The notes: generated from the sequence alone by a model not told the origin. Shown: positions 1-11,333, counted from the first letter of the stretch. The stretch is 64,000 bases of DNA from Pardosa pseudoannulata (GCA_032207245.1 CM063499.1:77324379-77388378), one strand, 5' to 3'. Translations and numbers: made by a program.

Positions 1-621
1 CAGTCTCGTATGATTTCCTGTCAGTTTTATTATATGACAAATATATAATCTTTTGTATCCTTAAAAGGTTTAAAGTTTAAAGTCAGCTGCCCTTTCCTAA
101 TAGCTAACAGTCATGCAGATTTTAATTAAACGAAGCACGGAGGATGGGGGTTTGTAGATATTTCAGTTACTTATGGAAGTTCAATTTTCCTTGCATTGAA
201 TATAATACAAGAGTCTAAAACTTTCTTCTTTTCCAGGCAGCGCCGGGTATAATCAGCTAGTATATACTCTTACATAAATGTATATATCAGTCACTTTTAA
301 TTCCTCAGGAAGTACTGTTTATAATGTTTTTATTCACAATTTATTTTTAGTTTGATCACTCAAAAAACTTTAGATGTACATTTTTCAAAATTAGGTTTTG
401 TCAAATAAATTTGTCTTATATTAATTTTTAGGCATTTTTAAAAACTTAATTCTGAAATGTTGTAAGGCATTTATTGAACATGTCTTATCTGGTTCATAAT
501 CATTGAAATATGTTCCTCGGGAGATAGGGTTTATGTCGTGTATTTCAAGTAGGTCCTTATAAAAAGATAATTTGGTCCTTAGAAAGTCCTTAATTTTTCT
601 GGAAAAAGAGTGGGAACCCTG
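1..621 (-). mobile_element. Composite hAT-like repeat with internal Helitron end, copy 1 (truncated by window edge)
   Basis: Right end GGGAACCCTG at 612-621 preceded by GGTCCTTAGAAAGTCCTTAA. Inside it carries CGAAGCACGGAGG ... GGGTATAATCAGCTAG followed by TA repeats. It matches copies at 20669-21290 and (reverse) 50920-51738. Confidence 0.7.
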
Positions 622-716
622 TTTTTCTACATTAACATTTTTATTACAACATACATAGTGTTTATCATTTTACTCGTATGTTTACTTTCATAATTTTCTT
701 AATTCACATTTTTATT

Positions 717-748
<32 letters not shown>

Positions 749-879
749 GTAATATCTCAAAATTTAATTTTAATATTTCCTTAAAGCTCCTCTCTCCCAT
801 TCTAATTTCTTAAAATCTTTTTCCCAGCCTCTAAATGTCTTAATGAAAAGAGCGTTCTTGACTTAAAATTCTTCGATGC

Positions 880-1046
880 ATTTCCCAATGCTTTCTATCG
901 TCGGTACCGGAGTTCGTGGGTTCGAATACCACTATGGCATGGATGTTCGTAGCCGTTCTAAATCTGCTTTAAGCAGTAGGTCCCGGTCTCATTAGCCCTT
1001 ATGTGCAAAACAGCTGATCGTAGCGCTCCAAACCAAACCAAACTAT
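880..1046 (+). repeat. tRNA-derived SINE (family 1)
   Basis: tRNA-like head with a B box (GGGTTCGAATACC), then the diagnostic body TTCGTAGCCGTTC..AATC, TTAAGCAGTAGGTCCCGGTCTCATTAGCCC and a CCAAACCAAACC tail. The A-box half is decayed. Confidence 0.85.
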
Positions 1047-1554
1047 TCTATCCTATAGATGTAAATTTTATGTGTATTCCTCATGTTTCTTAGCTAGCGC
1101 CGGCCAATGGATGTGCATTTTTCCTAATCTTACACTTAAATTCGCTGGGCAAGTGGGAAAACTGTCTTCGCTCTTCGGTACGCCTCTGTTCGAGCAGAGT
1201 GATTTATGGGTCTTTCTCTTGTCTATCGTTGAGTAGTAAAGATGTCCGTTTGAGCAGCTCTGAAATTAAGTTTTAGACTTGTGCCGTTCTCTTCATTGTC
1301 GGCCTACTGCATTTTTATTACTGCTAGCTGTTTAGTTTTCTCCTTGCCTAGTGGCCCGTACAAGTAAAAACGATAGTGGCTACATAATTTTTGTCACCAG
1401 AAGAAATAAGTTACATCATGCATATTTTTTCGTACAATAAAACTGCATTCCTAAAACTGTTGTGTAATAAAATCATATTCATAAAATTAGATGACAGGGC
1501 CTCGGAAATTTCGAGGCCCTGTCATTAAGTGAGGAAATAGAGTAATGTTTATAT

Positions 1555-2130
1555 ACAGACATGCTAACTACTCCGGAGTTGCTCCGAAAACTCCTGAGTG
1601 CTCCTGAAAATAACAAAAATTTTGAAAAACTAAAATATCACAATTCATCAATGAAATACAAATTCTTGTCAAAAATAATATTGAATATATTACTTTCTGC
1701 ACAGTAATGCTGCATGTTATCGTTTTCAGTACTGTGCAGAAAAATCCAACTTAATTTAAGTGAAACTTGAGTACGCCTACTTTAGAATCCTTAATGGTAG
1801 AAAAATGTAAGTATTTTAATCAGGGTCAATGTCGCTACAAGGAAAAACTTTTCTGAAAATTAAGTTGTTAAAGCTGAAAAATCTACTTTCACATTGTTAA
1901 ATGCATAAGTTTTAATTTATCCTTTATCATTTATTAATGTAAGTTTATTTTTAATTTAATTTGCTCAATTTTAATTTAGAAACAATAAAATATGTAATTA
2001 TCCATTATTTGTTTGAGTTATATATTATATTGTTTTTTATTATGTATGTACATGTTTGTTTTATGGGTAGCATGTTAAATTTTAAAACAGCGCTGTTGCT
2101 CCTGACATAGTTGAATGTTGGCATGTCTGT
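1555..2130. mobile_element. Candidate MITE with ACAGACATGC inverted ends
   Basis: ACAGACATGCTAAC at the left and GTTGGCATGTCTGT at the right, with TATAT on both flanks; GTTGCTCC lies inside both ends. The centre holds a 13-bp-arm hairpin (1694-1742). No coding remains. Confidence 0.5.
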
Positions 2131-2149
2131 ATATACACCGAACATCCCT

Positions 2150-2510
2150 TAAATTATGACCACTGTATTAACATGTAGGAACACCTTTAGCCCTGAAAAC
2201 CGCCAGCATCCTGCTTGGCATTAACATCACAAGGTGCTGATAGGTTGTCTGAGGTAAATGGTACAAATCTTTCACCAATTGATCCTGATATTTCCGCATA
2301 TTGCGAGGTGCCAGCGTGGTACCACGTGGTTTTCCAGGTGGGACCACAAGTGCTCTATTGGATTAATGTTGGGGGGAATCCGGGGGCCAAATCTTGACTT
2401 GAAAGTCACTGGAATGTTCCTCGAACCTCTCCCAGACGATTCGACCCTTATGACATGGTATATATTATCCTGTTGGTAACTCCCCACCCTGTCAAAAATA
2501 CTGTTGTCAT
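2150..2510 (-). pseudogene. Tc1-like transposase remnant, C-terminal part
   Basis: Minus-strand fragments YQQDN and PPNINPIEHLWSHLE match the Tc1 second- and third-carboxylate regions (QQDNA...SPDLNPIEHLW), with the expected middle compressed or decayed. The upstream part of the same coding segment continues at 3881-3965 beyond a hAT-like insertion. No intact frame remains. Confidence 0.75.
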
Positions 2511-3880
2511 CAGTGGCGTGTGGTCCATATGTGCAGGGTGTGCACTGCACACCCTGGCAAAATTATGAGGGACGATTTTCTGCACCTATGTCTACCATAT
2601 CTTTATATGGTATATAATAAATATTATTTATAATATATTCAAATATTATGTTGATTTGCTTGCTTGTATTCCCGCAGTGCGTGCGGTACTAGGTGCTGCA
2701 CCACGTAGCGTGTTCACAAGCAAACATAAGAAATTTTTATGTGTATGCACTGCGCACTAATAGAAAATCACGCATATGTATGGGCTACTGGAGAACAGCA
2801 TACTATGTCACTGAGGAGAGTGCAGCTATTTTTCCTGCATTTGGCATTCAGGATCATCCGAAGGTACGGTTTATTAAGCGTTGTATTAGAGCGGGGACTT
2901 ACGTGCTTTTTTTTTTAACTGATTAACTGGCCATACGATTTTGCAGACGGTTAATGTTTAAATTTATATATTGTAAGATTTTGTTTTTACGGAAATATAA
3001 AAGAATTATTTCATCGATATAAAGTGAAATGTTTTAGTATGGTAACGTTTGGAGTGCTACGGTGTACGTTTTGCCACACGGGACCTACAGCTTAAAGCCG
3101 ATTCCGAAAGGCTACGAACATCCATGCCACTGTGGGATTTGAACCCACGAACTCTGGTACCGAAGGCCAACACCCTAACCAATCGGTCATCGTTCGGCTA
3201 GTGTGGTAAAGTAATTTCGATGATGTATTATTTTATTGAAATAATTCACTGAAAAACAATGTTTTGTTAGACAATAAAGAAAGAACAAATTTTGCCATTC
3301 ATTGTGTCTTAGAGACAGTATATAAATTATATCTGTTCACTATATCCCTGGTTTTGCTTTTAAAAATTGTCAAGATTTTTTTTCTCAGAATGTTTTCCAA
3401 ATGTTAAAAACAATAAATAGAATTTAAACCATTGACCGAACAAGAAACAGGTCTTGCTATTGTGCAAGTGTGCAGTGAAATTCTCTGTACGTAGAATAGA
3501 CGTTCGGTTTGTCGGCACCCATGAGCATCCGGATGAGGCACCGCAGCGGCGGGCACCATGTGGTGCTACGTTTGCTGAACATATAAGTTTTTCGTGGAAG
3601 CCCGAAGCGTTGCTTTTACGACGCCGATATGACACCATACAACAAAAGACATGATTTTTGGCTTCAGTGCTAGTAGAATTCTCATAAGTTTAGCTGTTTT
3701 TATAGTTATAACACGACTATTCGTAGGTAAATATTTTACTTAATGTATTCTTTAAATTTATATTCCTAATAAATAACCCGTTTCAGAATGGAGAACTCGG
3801 ATGTCTCAATAATTAAAGATTTATCCAGGAAAATCAATGTTCTCTGCACACCCTGCATGAAAACTTACCGCACGCCACTG
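2511..3880. mobile_element. hAT-like non-autonomous element nested in a Tc1 remnant
   Basis: 1370 bp. Its ends are inverted: CAGTGGCGTGTGGTCC...GTGCAGGGTGTGCA at the left and the reverse complement CAGTGGCGTGCGGTAAG...GCAGGGTGTGCA at the right. Flanking octamers GTTGTCAT (2503-2510) and GTTATTAC (3881-3888) agree at 5 of 8 positions, as for a decayed hAT target duplication. It contains a reverse-strand SINE (3049-3199) but no transposase I can recognise. Confidence 0.75.
3049..3199 (-). repeat. tRNA-derived SINE (family 1), reverse
   Basis: Read on the minus strand: AGCCGAACGATGACCGATTGG (A box), GGGTTCAAATCCC (B box), GGCATGGATGTTCGTAGCC, then the family body and TTTGGAGTGCTACGG at the tail. 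Nested in the hAT-like element 2511-3880. Confidence 0.88.
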
Positions 3881-3965
3881 GTTATTACGAAGGGTTGAAC
3901 CTGCTGTGGAACGATGCTCAGGTAACGCACAGACTACTATCTTCTATGGAGATCATGGGTCGTAC
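3881..3965 (-). pseudogene. Tc1-like transposase remnant, continuation across a nested insertion
   Basis: Read on the minus strand, this flank gives RYLSIVPQQVQPFV, the segment that normally lies just before the QQDN region found at 2450-2510. The hAT-like element 2511-3880 therefore split this Tc1 gene. Confidence 0.5.
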
Positions 3966-4274
3966 TGTGAAATGCATTAGGAAAAAAAAGTTTAGAATGA
4001 AAGCTAAAGTTATTTAAAGATAGTAACTCTTTATATACTGAATTAATTTACCATCAACTTTCGTACTGCATTTTCGCATCATTAGATAAGTTTTAATGGA
4101 GAATAATCATAGGTAAAAGAAAATTAATTTTTACTGTACTTTAGCAGTTAATTTTGCAGCTGGTACTTTCTAGTACCAACGTATATTTTAACTGATAGAA
4201 AATAAAACATTAAATTCTGAATAAAACAAATGAAATGCTTACCTGCTAAGTATAGAAGTCTCTAAAAAATAATA

Positions 4275-5125
4275 CAGTAGAACATCGGTATAACGACCCC
4301 CTGTGGGACCAACATCCTATGGTCGTTGTAACGAATTGAAAAAAATAATTTAAAAAATTGAGCAAAGAAATGATGCAACAATACATACCTAGAGAACAGT
4401 TCTATTTATTTGTATTTCCATTACTGAATTTTGAAAAAAATGTCTGACGTCTGTTTCAAGTTCATTTGGGAATATTTCGTTATCACTGATTCCATATCCG
4501 TTCGATTTTGAAGAATATCAACAGAATTTAATTGTCCTTCAAAATTTTGACGCAAGGATTGCATTGATTGCATTGAAGGCTGCTTTTTTGTTCACTTTTT
4601 CAAAAGCTTGGACGATTTCTTCTCCGTCGTCGGAATCGCAGAATTCTTAATTTCCGGTAATACGGGCAATAAAATCGTCCTCGTTCAAATTTTCTCCGCA
4701 GCACTGTAAAGTTTCGACTACCGCATCTAATTTATGAAAAGATAATTGAAGATCCGTAAATTTGACACTGAGGAGCTGGGTCATTTCATTAGTGTCTGGA
4801 GTGTCATCTACAGGAGCATCGGGCGGTAAGAGTTCTGCTAACGGTTGGAATTCAGCTGACTGATTTTCCAACTCTTTCTGGAATTCTTCTTTCGTACAGG
4901 TTTCTGGAAGTTGCACCACACTACATAAATTTTGAAATAGACCACTTGCTCATGAGTTCTTCGGTCTAAAATTGACAATCGCTCTAACGAAAAATAATAC
5001 GCTTGGGCTCGTTGTAATGATTTAAAATTAACATTATTGCTATGGTAAAATAATTGGGACTTTTTAAGATAGTCGTTCTAACGAAGGGGTCGTTGTATCG
5101 TGGGGTCGTTAAATAGGTTCTACTG
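4275..5125 (-). mobile_element. Pogo/Tigger-like element
   Basis: 851 bp, inverted ends CAGTAGAACATCGGTATAACGA / CAGTAGAACCTATTTAACGACC, flanked by TA. A 90-codon minus-strand frame (4919-4647, MVQLPETCTKEEFQKELENQ) is acidic and resembles the C-terminal tail of Tigger/CENP-B-like transposases. The catalytic core is absent. Confidence 0.75.
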
Positions 5126-5564
5126 TAGTACTAAGTAACTGGTAATAAACCACTAAATTTATTCAGTTGAACAACACGTGTATCCACTGTACCACAAACT
5201 GACCTTTGAATGCAGCACGCCAATTATAAAATCCCTGCTATGCGAATAAAAATGATTCCTGGTTGGTGCTGTCATTTTTCTGCTGTAGGGACTGCATCGT
5301 TCATGTCCTTGTGAGTACTGTCGGGAAAAACGGCTTTATTAGGAATATAGAGGTGTTTGATTGAAACGGTACTTATAAGTACAGTCAGGATAAAAAGGGT
5401 TAAACTATTATCGGTATATATCAATAATATAAATTTGGTGATATATCGCGATATTAAATTTCTAATATCGTCCAGCCCTAGTTGTCAGGGAAGATCTAAA
5501 GTTTGCCGACCGCTGGATTAGTGCTGTATCACTTAATTCTGTAGACATTCAAGTCTAATGATTT

Positions 5565-5655
5565 CTGCTAGTTTTCGATACTGGAGTACGTGGATTCGAA
5601 TCCACTTTTTTATCTTTTTGTTATTGTTTTTTTTTTTTTTTTTTTTTTTTTTTTT

Positions 5656-5703
<48 letters not shown>

Positions 5704-5749
5704 TTTTTTTTTTTTTTTTTTTTTTATTTTTTTTTTTTTTTTTTTTTAT

Positions 5750-5781
<32 letters not shown>

Positions 5782-5875
5782 GTATGATAGTTCGTAGCTG
5801 CTTAGAATCAGTTTTAAGCAATAAGTCTTAGTCTCATGCTTGGCTAGCAAAAAAAGTAAACTTTAGCACTCAAAA
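5565..5875 (+). repeat. SINE family 1 copy split by a ~150-nt oligo-T tract
   Basis: GATACTGGAGTACGTGGATTCGAATCCAC (B box) is followed by almost pure T from 5629 to 5780. The SINE body then resumes, GTATGATAGTTCGTAGCTGCTTAGAATC..TTTTAAGCAATAAGTCTTAGTCTCAT. Confidence 0.75.
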
Positions 5876-5949
5876 AAACAGTTCAACAAATGTAGTGATC
5901 AGAGCATGTAAAAATTGTATGTTTCTGTCTACAGCAAACATGTCATATG

Positions 5950-6050
5950 GTTTAGTACTCTATCACTTTATTCTGTAGGCAATCAAGCCGAACAATCGCC
6001 AAAGGAGTAATGCACTGTTTTTCGGGACTGAAGTACATCCCTTGGCATAC
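5950..6050 (+). repeat. Degenerate SINE family 1 fragment
   Basis: CAAGCCGAACAATCGCC, GGGACTGAAGTACATCCCTTGGCAT align with the SINE head. The preceding TAGTACTCTATCACTTTATTCTGTAGGCA repeats the sequence just before the 5565 copy, so flank and SINE were duplicated together. Confidence 0.45.
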
Positions 6051-6084
6051 TCCATATACATTACTCTTTCAGATCACAGCAAAC

Positions 6085-6535
6085 AAAATACTGTCGCTTT
6101 TAAAATGGCCGAAATTCACCCCTTCTTCCCTATTCGAGCGTTTAATGCTATTTCAAGCCCTGATTTTCCCAGTTAGGTGATTAAATTCATCAATTTATCC
6201 CATAATAAATAGGTAAAAATCATTTTTTCTAGCATTATGACGTCATTCATTCGCATTCAATAATTTCTTATTTTAAAATAATTTAAGTATCGTCTGCATT
6301 ATTTTCATACGTTTTATCACTGAACTTAGATATTACGTAAATAATTTTCTTTTATATTTCGTTTAAATAATGGATTAGGTACATTTGTGATAATTTTAAA
6401 TTGAATCGTTGGTCATTTTTTGTTGCAATGAAAATTCTCGGCCAAAAAATTTTTTTCCCTGTATCATAGGGTACTTTACAAACCTTGAAAATTAAAAATT
6501 CTACTGATCCCGTCATATGACGGGCTATATGCTAG
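6085..6535 (+). mobile_element. Helitron 3' portion with terminal hairpin
   Basis: The sequence ends CCCGTCATATGACGGG (perfect 6-bp stem hairpin, 6509-6524), CTATATG, then CTAG at 6532-6535 followed by T. Hairpin, short spacer and CTAG|T is the diagnostic Helitron 3' end. Upstream blocks (GACGTCATTCATTCG) resemble other local Helitrons. The 5' end is not clear. Confidence 0.75.
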
Positions 6536-6788
6536 TTTTTTTTTTATATAAAAAGCCAAAAATTCAGTAACAATCTTGTCGACCTAATCCTTTGAGACCC
6601 AAATCGCAAGATTGATGAGGTAGTTAGGAATCTAATCTTGAGTACTATTACGCTAATAAATAGTATATTTTAAAAATAATAAAAAGCTTACTTTATTATA
6701 AGTTCTGTCAGTTTTCATTTTTTGAGTGGTACTGGAACTTTTTTTATGTTACATGTTACAAATAATCATGCCTGCGAACCATCAAATA

Positions 6789-7950
6789 CGAGGGTCACTC
6801 TGAAATTTTTGAGATGCAACTAGGTTTTTAAATTACAAAATTTTAGATGTGTTCAAAGTAGCCTCCTCCAGCATCAATGCACTTTTGTAGACGAATTTTC
6901 CACAGATTAAATACCTCAAGCCATTCATTTCTTGGAATAGACGAAAAAATGCATTTATAGTCATATCCATCTCATCTTCTGATTGAAAACGACGTCCGCG
7001 TAAATTTTTTTAGATTAAAGTATAACCAAAAGTCACACATAGCTAGATCAGGTAAATACGGCGGATGGTCTGTCACTTTAATTTGTTTTTAAGAAACTCA
7101 ACGGTTAATCCGGCTGTATGTGGAGATGCGTTGTCATAGTGAAGCATTAGTCCCCCTCACATTCACTTGTACAATTTGTGGAAGACATTGAGTGGTATAC
7201 CAGTTTGCTGTTACTGTCTTCTGTCCTTCCAACTGGATGGCTTTGACCAATCTCGTACTTCTGAAGAAAACGGCATACATCATTTTTTTCAGTGCGCGTT
7301 GTCTTTTCACCATTGTCGGTATGGGATCATCTTCAAAGACCCATACTTTGCTTTCTTGACATGTTGCAACGTCAAAAAACGGTATGTACGTTTCATCCCC
7401 CGTTACAACTTTAGAAATGATGCGGTGGCCACCGTCATTTAGGAATTTAGGAGTTTCTTTACTGATTCTGACGCCCTCCCCTTTTTGGTGCTCAGTTCGA
7501 TTATGGGGAACCCAACGGCAAACTACTTTTTCATATGTAATCCTTCATTAATTTTGTGTATTGCTGCGGATCCAATGCTAAGTTCCTTCTGTATAATTTG
7601 ATAGGTACAGTGATTATCATCCTTTTAACATTTTTCATTTTTCGTATGGCAGACACATTACCCGGGATGACTGCCGACGGCGGCCATCCTGTGTGTTCTT
7701 CATCCTGAAGAAAATTGCTTTCTCCTTCATTTAATCCTGCTTTAAAATCGTAGAAAATCATAGCGCGAAAATGTTCTCGCGTCAACTCCATTTTCTCATC
7801 TGTTTAGATTTATTCTAGGGTAAACAAGGTGAAGTAAAGTCAGTAAAAAAATTGTGTGTTGTGTTAAAATACTTTGTTTTAAAATTAAACCGCTATTTTA
7901 ATTTTGCAAATTCTCGTCTGTGCGTAACTCAAATTTCAGAGTAACCCACG
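6789..7950 (-). mobile_element. Mariner-like element with TIRs and TA duplication
   Basis: 1162 bp with inverted ends CGAGGGTCACTCTGAAATTT (left) and CGTGGGTTACTCTGAAATTT (right, reverse complement), flanked by TA at 6787-6788 and 7951-7952. The transposase lies on the minus strand. Confidence 0.9.
6850..7791 (-). pseudogene. Degenerate mariner transposase
   Basis: Minus strand from MELTREHFRAMIFYDFKAGL at 7791. The N-terminal helix region is partly deleted (KAGLNEGESNFLQDEEHTG joins distant family segments). Later fragments in shifting frames include CRWVPHN, VTGDET, HYDNASPHTA and DLAMCDFWLY. Catalytic Asp-bearing motifs survive, but several frameshifts and stops break the gene. This mariner lineage differs from that at 42310. 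Confidence 0.85.
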
Positions 7951-8089
7951 TATTTTTAACGAACCATTGCTAGACCGTGGACCATTATTTCGCTGCTTCT
8001 TTACAGGATTCAAAGGAGAGTAGAGCGATTACGTATTGATTCCCACGTATTGATACATAGTTTGGAGTTTATAATGCATATTTTTAACC

Positions 8090-8527
8090 AGGATAGCCGT
8101 GATAGCACAGTTGGCAAAGGCAGCGATCTCCTAACTGAAAGCTTAGGTTAACCTTTCAGTAACTAACCTAAAACTAGAGGGTTGCGGGTTAGAGGCATGA
8201 GCTAGCTTAAGAACCGCCATGTTCGGTAAAGGTGACTGGGGCACGTAAATTAGGTTCGTGGTCACAATTACCTCCAAGTTAGCAAACGATAACTCTGGGG
8301 GTGGCAGTCCAAGGCTGTGGTGTTCCACTCCGTCCCTGCTTGTATTGACGTAAAGGAATATATTGCCTGTATTGACACTTGCGTTAGGGAAAAAATATTT
8401 TTCTCCAGTAAATAAGTCTTAAATTTAACCTTTGTAGCATTTATTAAAAGTTTATTGTTTTGAGTATGGTTTAACATTTATCTGTGTTTATACCTTGAGT
8501 TAGAACTCGCACCTCGAAAACGTTATT
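8090..8527 (+). repeat. tRNA-headed SINE-like repeat (family 2) and tandem body, unit 1
   Basis: Head GATAGC(A)CAGTTGGCAAAGGCAGCGATCTCCTAACTGAAAG (A-box region) and GGTTGCGGGTTAGAGGC (B box) is Ala/Lys-tRNA-like. The body includes GGTGACTGGGGCACGT, GGTGGCAG and TATTGACGTAAAGGAATATATTGCCTGTATTGAC, ending near GTTATTTATTCC. A second body unit begins at 8528. Confidence 0.7.
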
Positions 8528-8778
8528 TATTCCAAGTTCTTCAACGATACCTCTACGGGTGGCAGGCCAATTCTGGGGACTTCCGCTTGGCCCCTGCTTC
8601 AAAATTACGAGGACCCAAAAAGGCTAATGTTACTGGCGTGCGTAGCATACCATAAGCTACACGTGCTTCCCGGGGTACTAAATGGTCAACAGCTTCGCAG
8701 ATTTGTATTGACGTAAAAGAATATAGTGCCTGTATTGATACCTGCATTAGGGGGGAAATATTTTTCACCAGTATATAA

Positions 8779-9106
8779 CACCGCATTTACAAGAGTCAAG
8801 TAGACGATCAAGTAGGTCAGTCAAGTTGAAAGTACTACTTGACTCGTGTAAACTGTTTTGGTTAAGTCAAGTAGTTCGTCACGGTGGACAAGTAACTTGA
8901 CTCAAATGAGGCAAGTAGAGTAGAGGGCGCCACTGATGTGTGAATACTGTATCATTACACTATTGGCAGCTATCATTTGTGTGGAACAGATGCGTTATAG
9001 ACGCCGGCCCCGTCCGCCATGTTTTGTTTTTTCGACGAACAGACAAACGTGTGTTTTGAGAAATCGCCAAGTAGGAAAACAAGCCGGCGGTACGCGTTTT
9101 CTGAAA

Positions 9107-9150
<44 letters not shown>

Positions 9151-10680
9151 GGCGGTCACATGGCCTATTTGAAACACAACATTAACAAAACTAAACTTTA
9201 AAAGAAAAAAAAAACAGATTAACAATTTAAAGCATTATTAAAATAAAATTAGCATAATAATCATCAGTTTTTACGTTATTTAAAAAATAACAGCTTAGTA
9301 ATATTATTATACATGATATATATCAACAGATTAAGCACAATATATAGCATTTTAAATAAATACTAATATTATAAAAAAATCTAACATGTGAGGGGGGGTT
9401 CCCCCTCATGAAACCCCCTTGTAATAAAAGAAATGCAAAAATTTAATAACAGATAAAAATTGGAAAGGGTAGCGCCACAAACATTCTTAAACACTCCTAC
9501 CTCACAACTGATAATTAAGGTAACTCAAAACAAAATAACTCTTTCACAAATAAAATTTATTCTTACAATGAAAATGTAGGTAATACTTTTTTTTTATTGT
9601 GCTAAGGGGTGTCATTACTTTTAAACAGCAACTAATGGAAGAATTTTTGTTTGCTTTTCGGCTTACCAAACCTTTTTTTTATTACTAAGTTGCTTCAAAT
9701 TTTCAACATTTGATCTATATAACCAAGTTAACCATTTTCTTATGTTTACTCTGTTCTTGGAAAAAAAAATTTTTCAGTCACGTTCTTGTTTTTAAAATTT
9801 TGCTGATACATTATCCGCTGAACAGATGCATAAAATAATATAAAATGAAATATTACTTATTTTTAACTGTTAAGTGAAAATTTAATAAATGCCGAAACGC
9901 TGATAAATATTTAGAAAGATTATTACATAATTTATTATAAAATTTAGTTTAAAAAAAAGGGAATATTAGAATGATTCTAATGTGCGTATGCAATTTATGA
10001 AAGCATGGATTGAAATATAGCTTTATATTGCATATTTTGCATGCTTATTTTTTTGTCGGTTTTGTTGAATTCTTTAAAGGTTCAAAAAAAATTGTACACT
10101 TTCTCCGAAAGTTTTTCTTTGTACATCCAGGGGAATATTATGGAACAATTATTTCCTGCTAAATGCATTACTGACTTTACTAAATATCTTAAATTTCACC
10201 CCCTCTAAACAATCAATTTAATAATATCAGCCATATTCTTTCTTGAACATTCCACACACGGAACATCTGTTAAAATCAACATCTGCTAAATTGAACACAT
10301 GCGCAATAAAAGGTATCATAAATTTTACACCAGGAGAATGAATTTTCAAATAAAGCTAAAATAGTATGTGAAAATTGCATTTTACATTCTGAAAAAAAAA
10401 AAAAAAAAACCTCGTCCCAAAATTTCTTTTAAAAGAGGAAAATAGAATTAATTAGATGCTCTCAAAACTACATGGAATATCCTTATAACATTATACTATA
10501 CTATTGCGAAAACTTGAAATCAAAATGTGCAATAGTTCTTTTGAGGCAAGTTACTCGACTTACAACCTGACTACGTGTAAACGCATTCATTCAATTTATA
10601 GGTGAGTCAAGTAAAACAAGAAAAACTACGCATGCGCGGACTTGGCCGTTTACTTGACTGGTGTAAACGCCGTCTCAGTG
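8779..10680. mobile_element. DNA transposon of uncertain superfamily (Harbinger-like ends)
   Basis: Inverted ends ACCGCATTTACAAGAGTCAAGT and (right) GGCGTTTACACCAGTCAAGT, each followed by more GTCAAGTA/TACTTGAC repeats (8790-8925, 10545-10670). The flanks join as one copy of the repeat seen uninterrupted at 8395-8425 (CCAGTAAATAAGTCTTAAATT), which fixes the insertion point to within a few bases. No transposase recognised. The middle contains a CGCCAT-type repeat and a poly-A tract (9112-9146). Confidence 0.6.
8970..9430 (+). repeat. CGCCAT-type repeat, copy a
   Basis: Begins near CAGATGCGTTATAGACGCCGG and includes CGTCCGCCATGTTTTG, TCGCCAAG, a 36-nt A tract, ATGGCGGCGG, and ends in a G/C palindrome GGGGGGGTTCCCCCTC (9391-9408). 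Copies at 25735-25885 and 31935-32310 are in reverse orientation. Confidence 0.65.
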
Positions 10681-11174
10681 TTAAATTTAACTTTTGTTGC
10701 ATTTATTAAAAGTATATTGTGTTGAGTATGGTTTCACTTCGCGTGCGGGCAACGTATTTTTGCATTTTTTGCAGTCTGTCACTGGAGCGCGGGTCACGTA
10801 AAAATGCGTATTTAGTAGATTTGTGGTGGATACCCGCTAACCACCCCAAATCTACTAAATACATGTAATTATATGTATGTGTGACATATGCGTGTTTGCG
10901 TTGTTATGCAACGCTTTGCATTTTTTTATTTCCACAAGTTATGATTGCCGAGTGACTCGGTATTTTGTTACCTTATTTCGTCTTCAATCGAATTCCTAGC
11001 TCCAGAACGTGTTTTGTCAATTTGAAGCTTGGTTTTTTATTGTTGAACACAAAATTGATAAGATGAGCCGTTGTGACAAAGATAGTGATGAAGAAATAGG
11101 CGATGACAGATTATCGGACTTTAATTTTAAAAATCGTTTATTTTTGTAATTTCGTAAAAATATTGTTTTTTTTT

Positions 11175-11277
11175 ATGTATATATGTGTGTGTGTGTGTAT
11201 ATATGTATGTGTGTATATATGTATGTGTGTATATATGTATATGTGTATATATATGTGTGTATGTGTGTATATGTGTA

Positions 11278-11310
<33 letters not shown>

Positions 11311-11323
11311 GTGTATATGTTAG
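11175..11323. repeat. TG/TA compound microsatellite
   Basis: Alternating TATATG and TGTG runs just 5' of a SINE; gives spurious Cys/Val/Tyr-rich frames. Confidence 0.95.
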
Positions 11324-11333
11324 GTAATCATAC

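Noticed and set aside
3454..3654. 66-codon frame inside the hAT-like element
   Set aside because: No transposase, BED-finger or dimerisation motif; overlaps an equally open minus-strand frame.
5558..5821. Poly-Phe / poly-Lys open frames
   Set aside because: Translation of the oligo-T tract inside a SINE.
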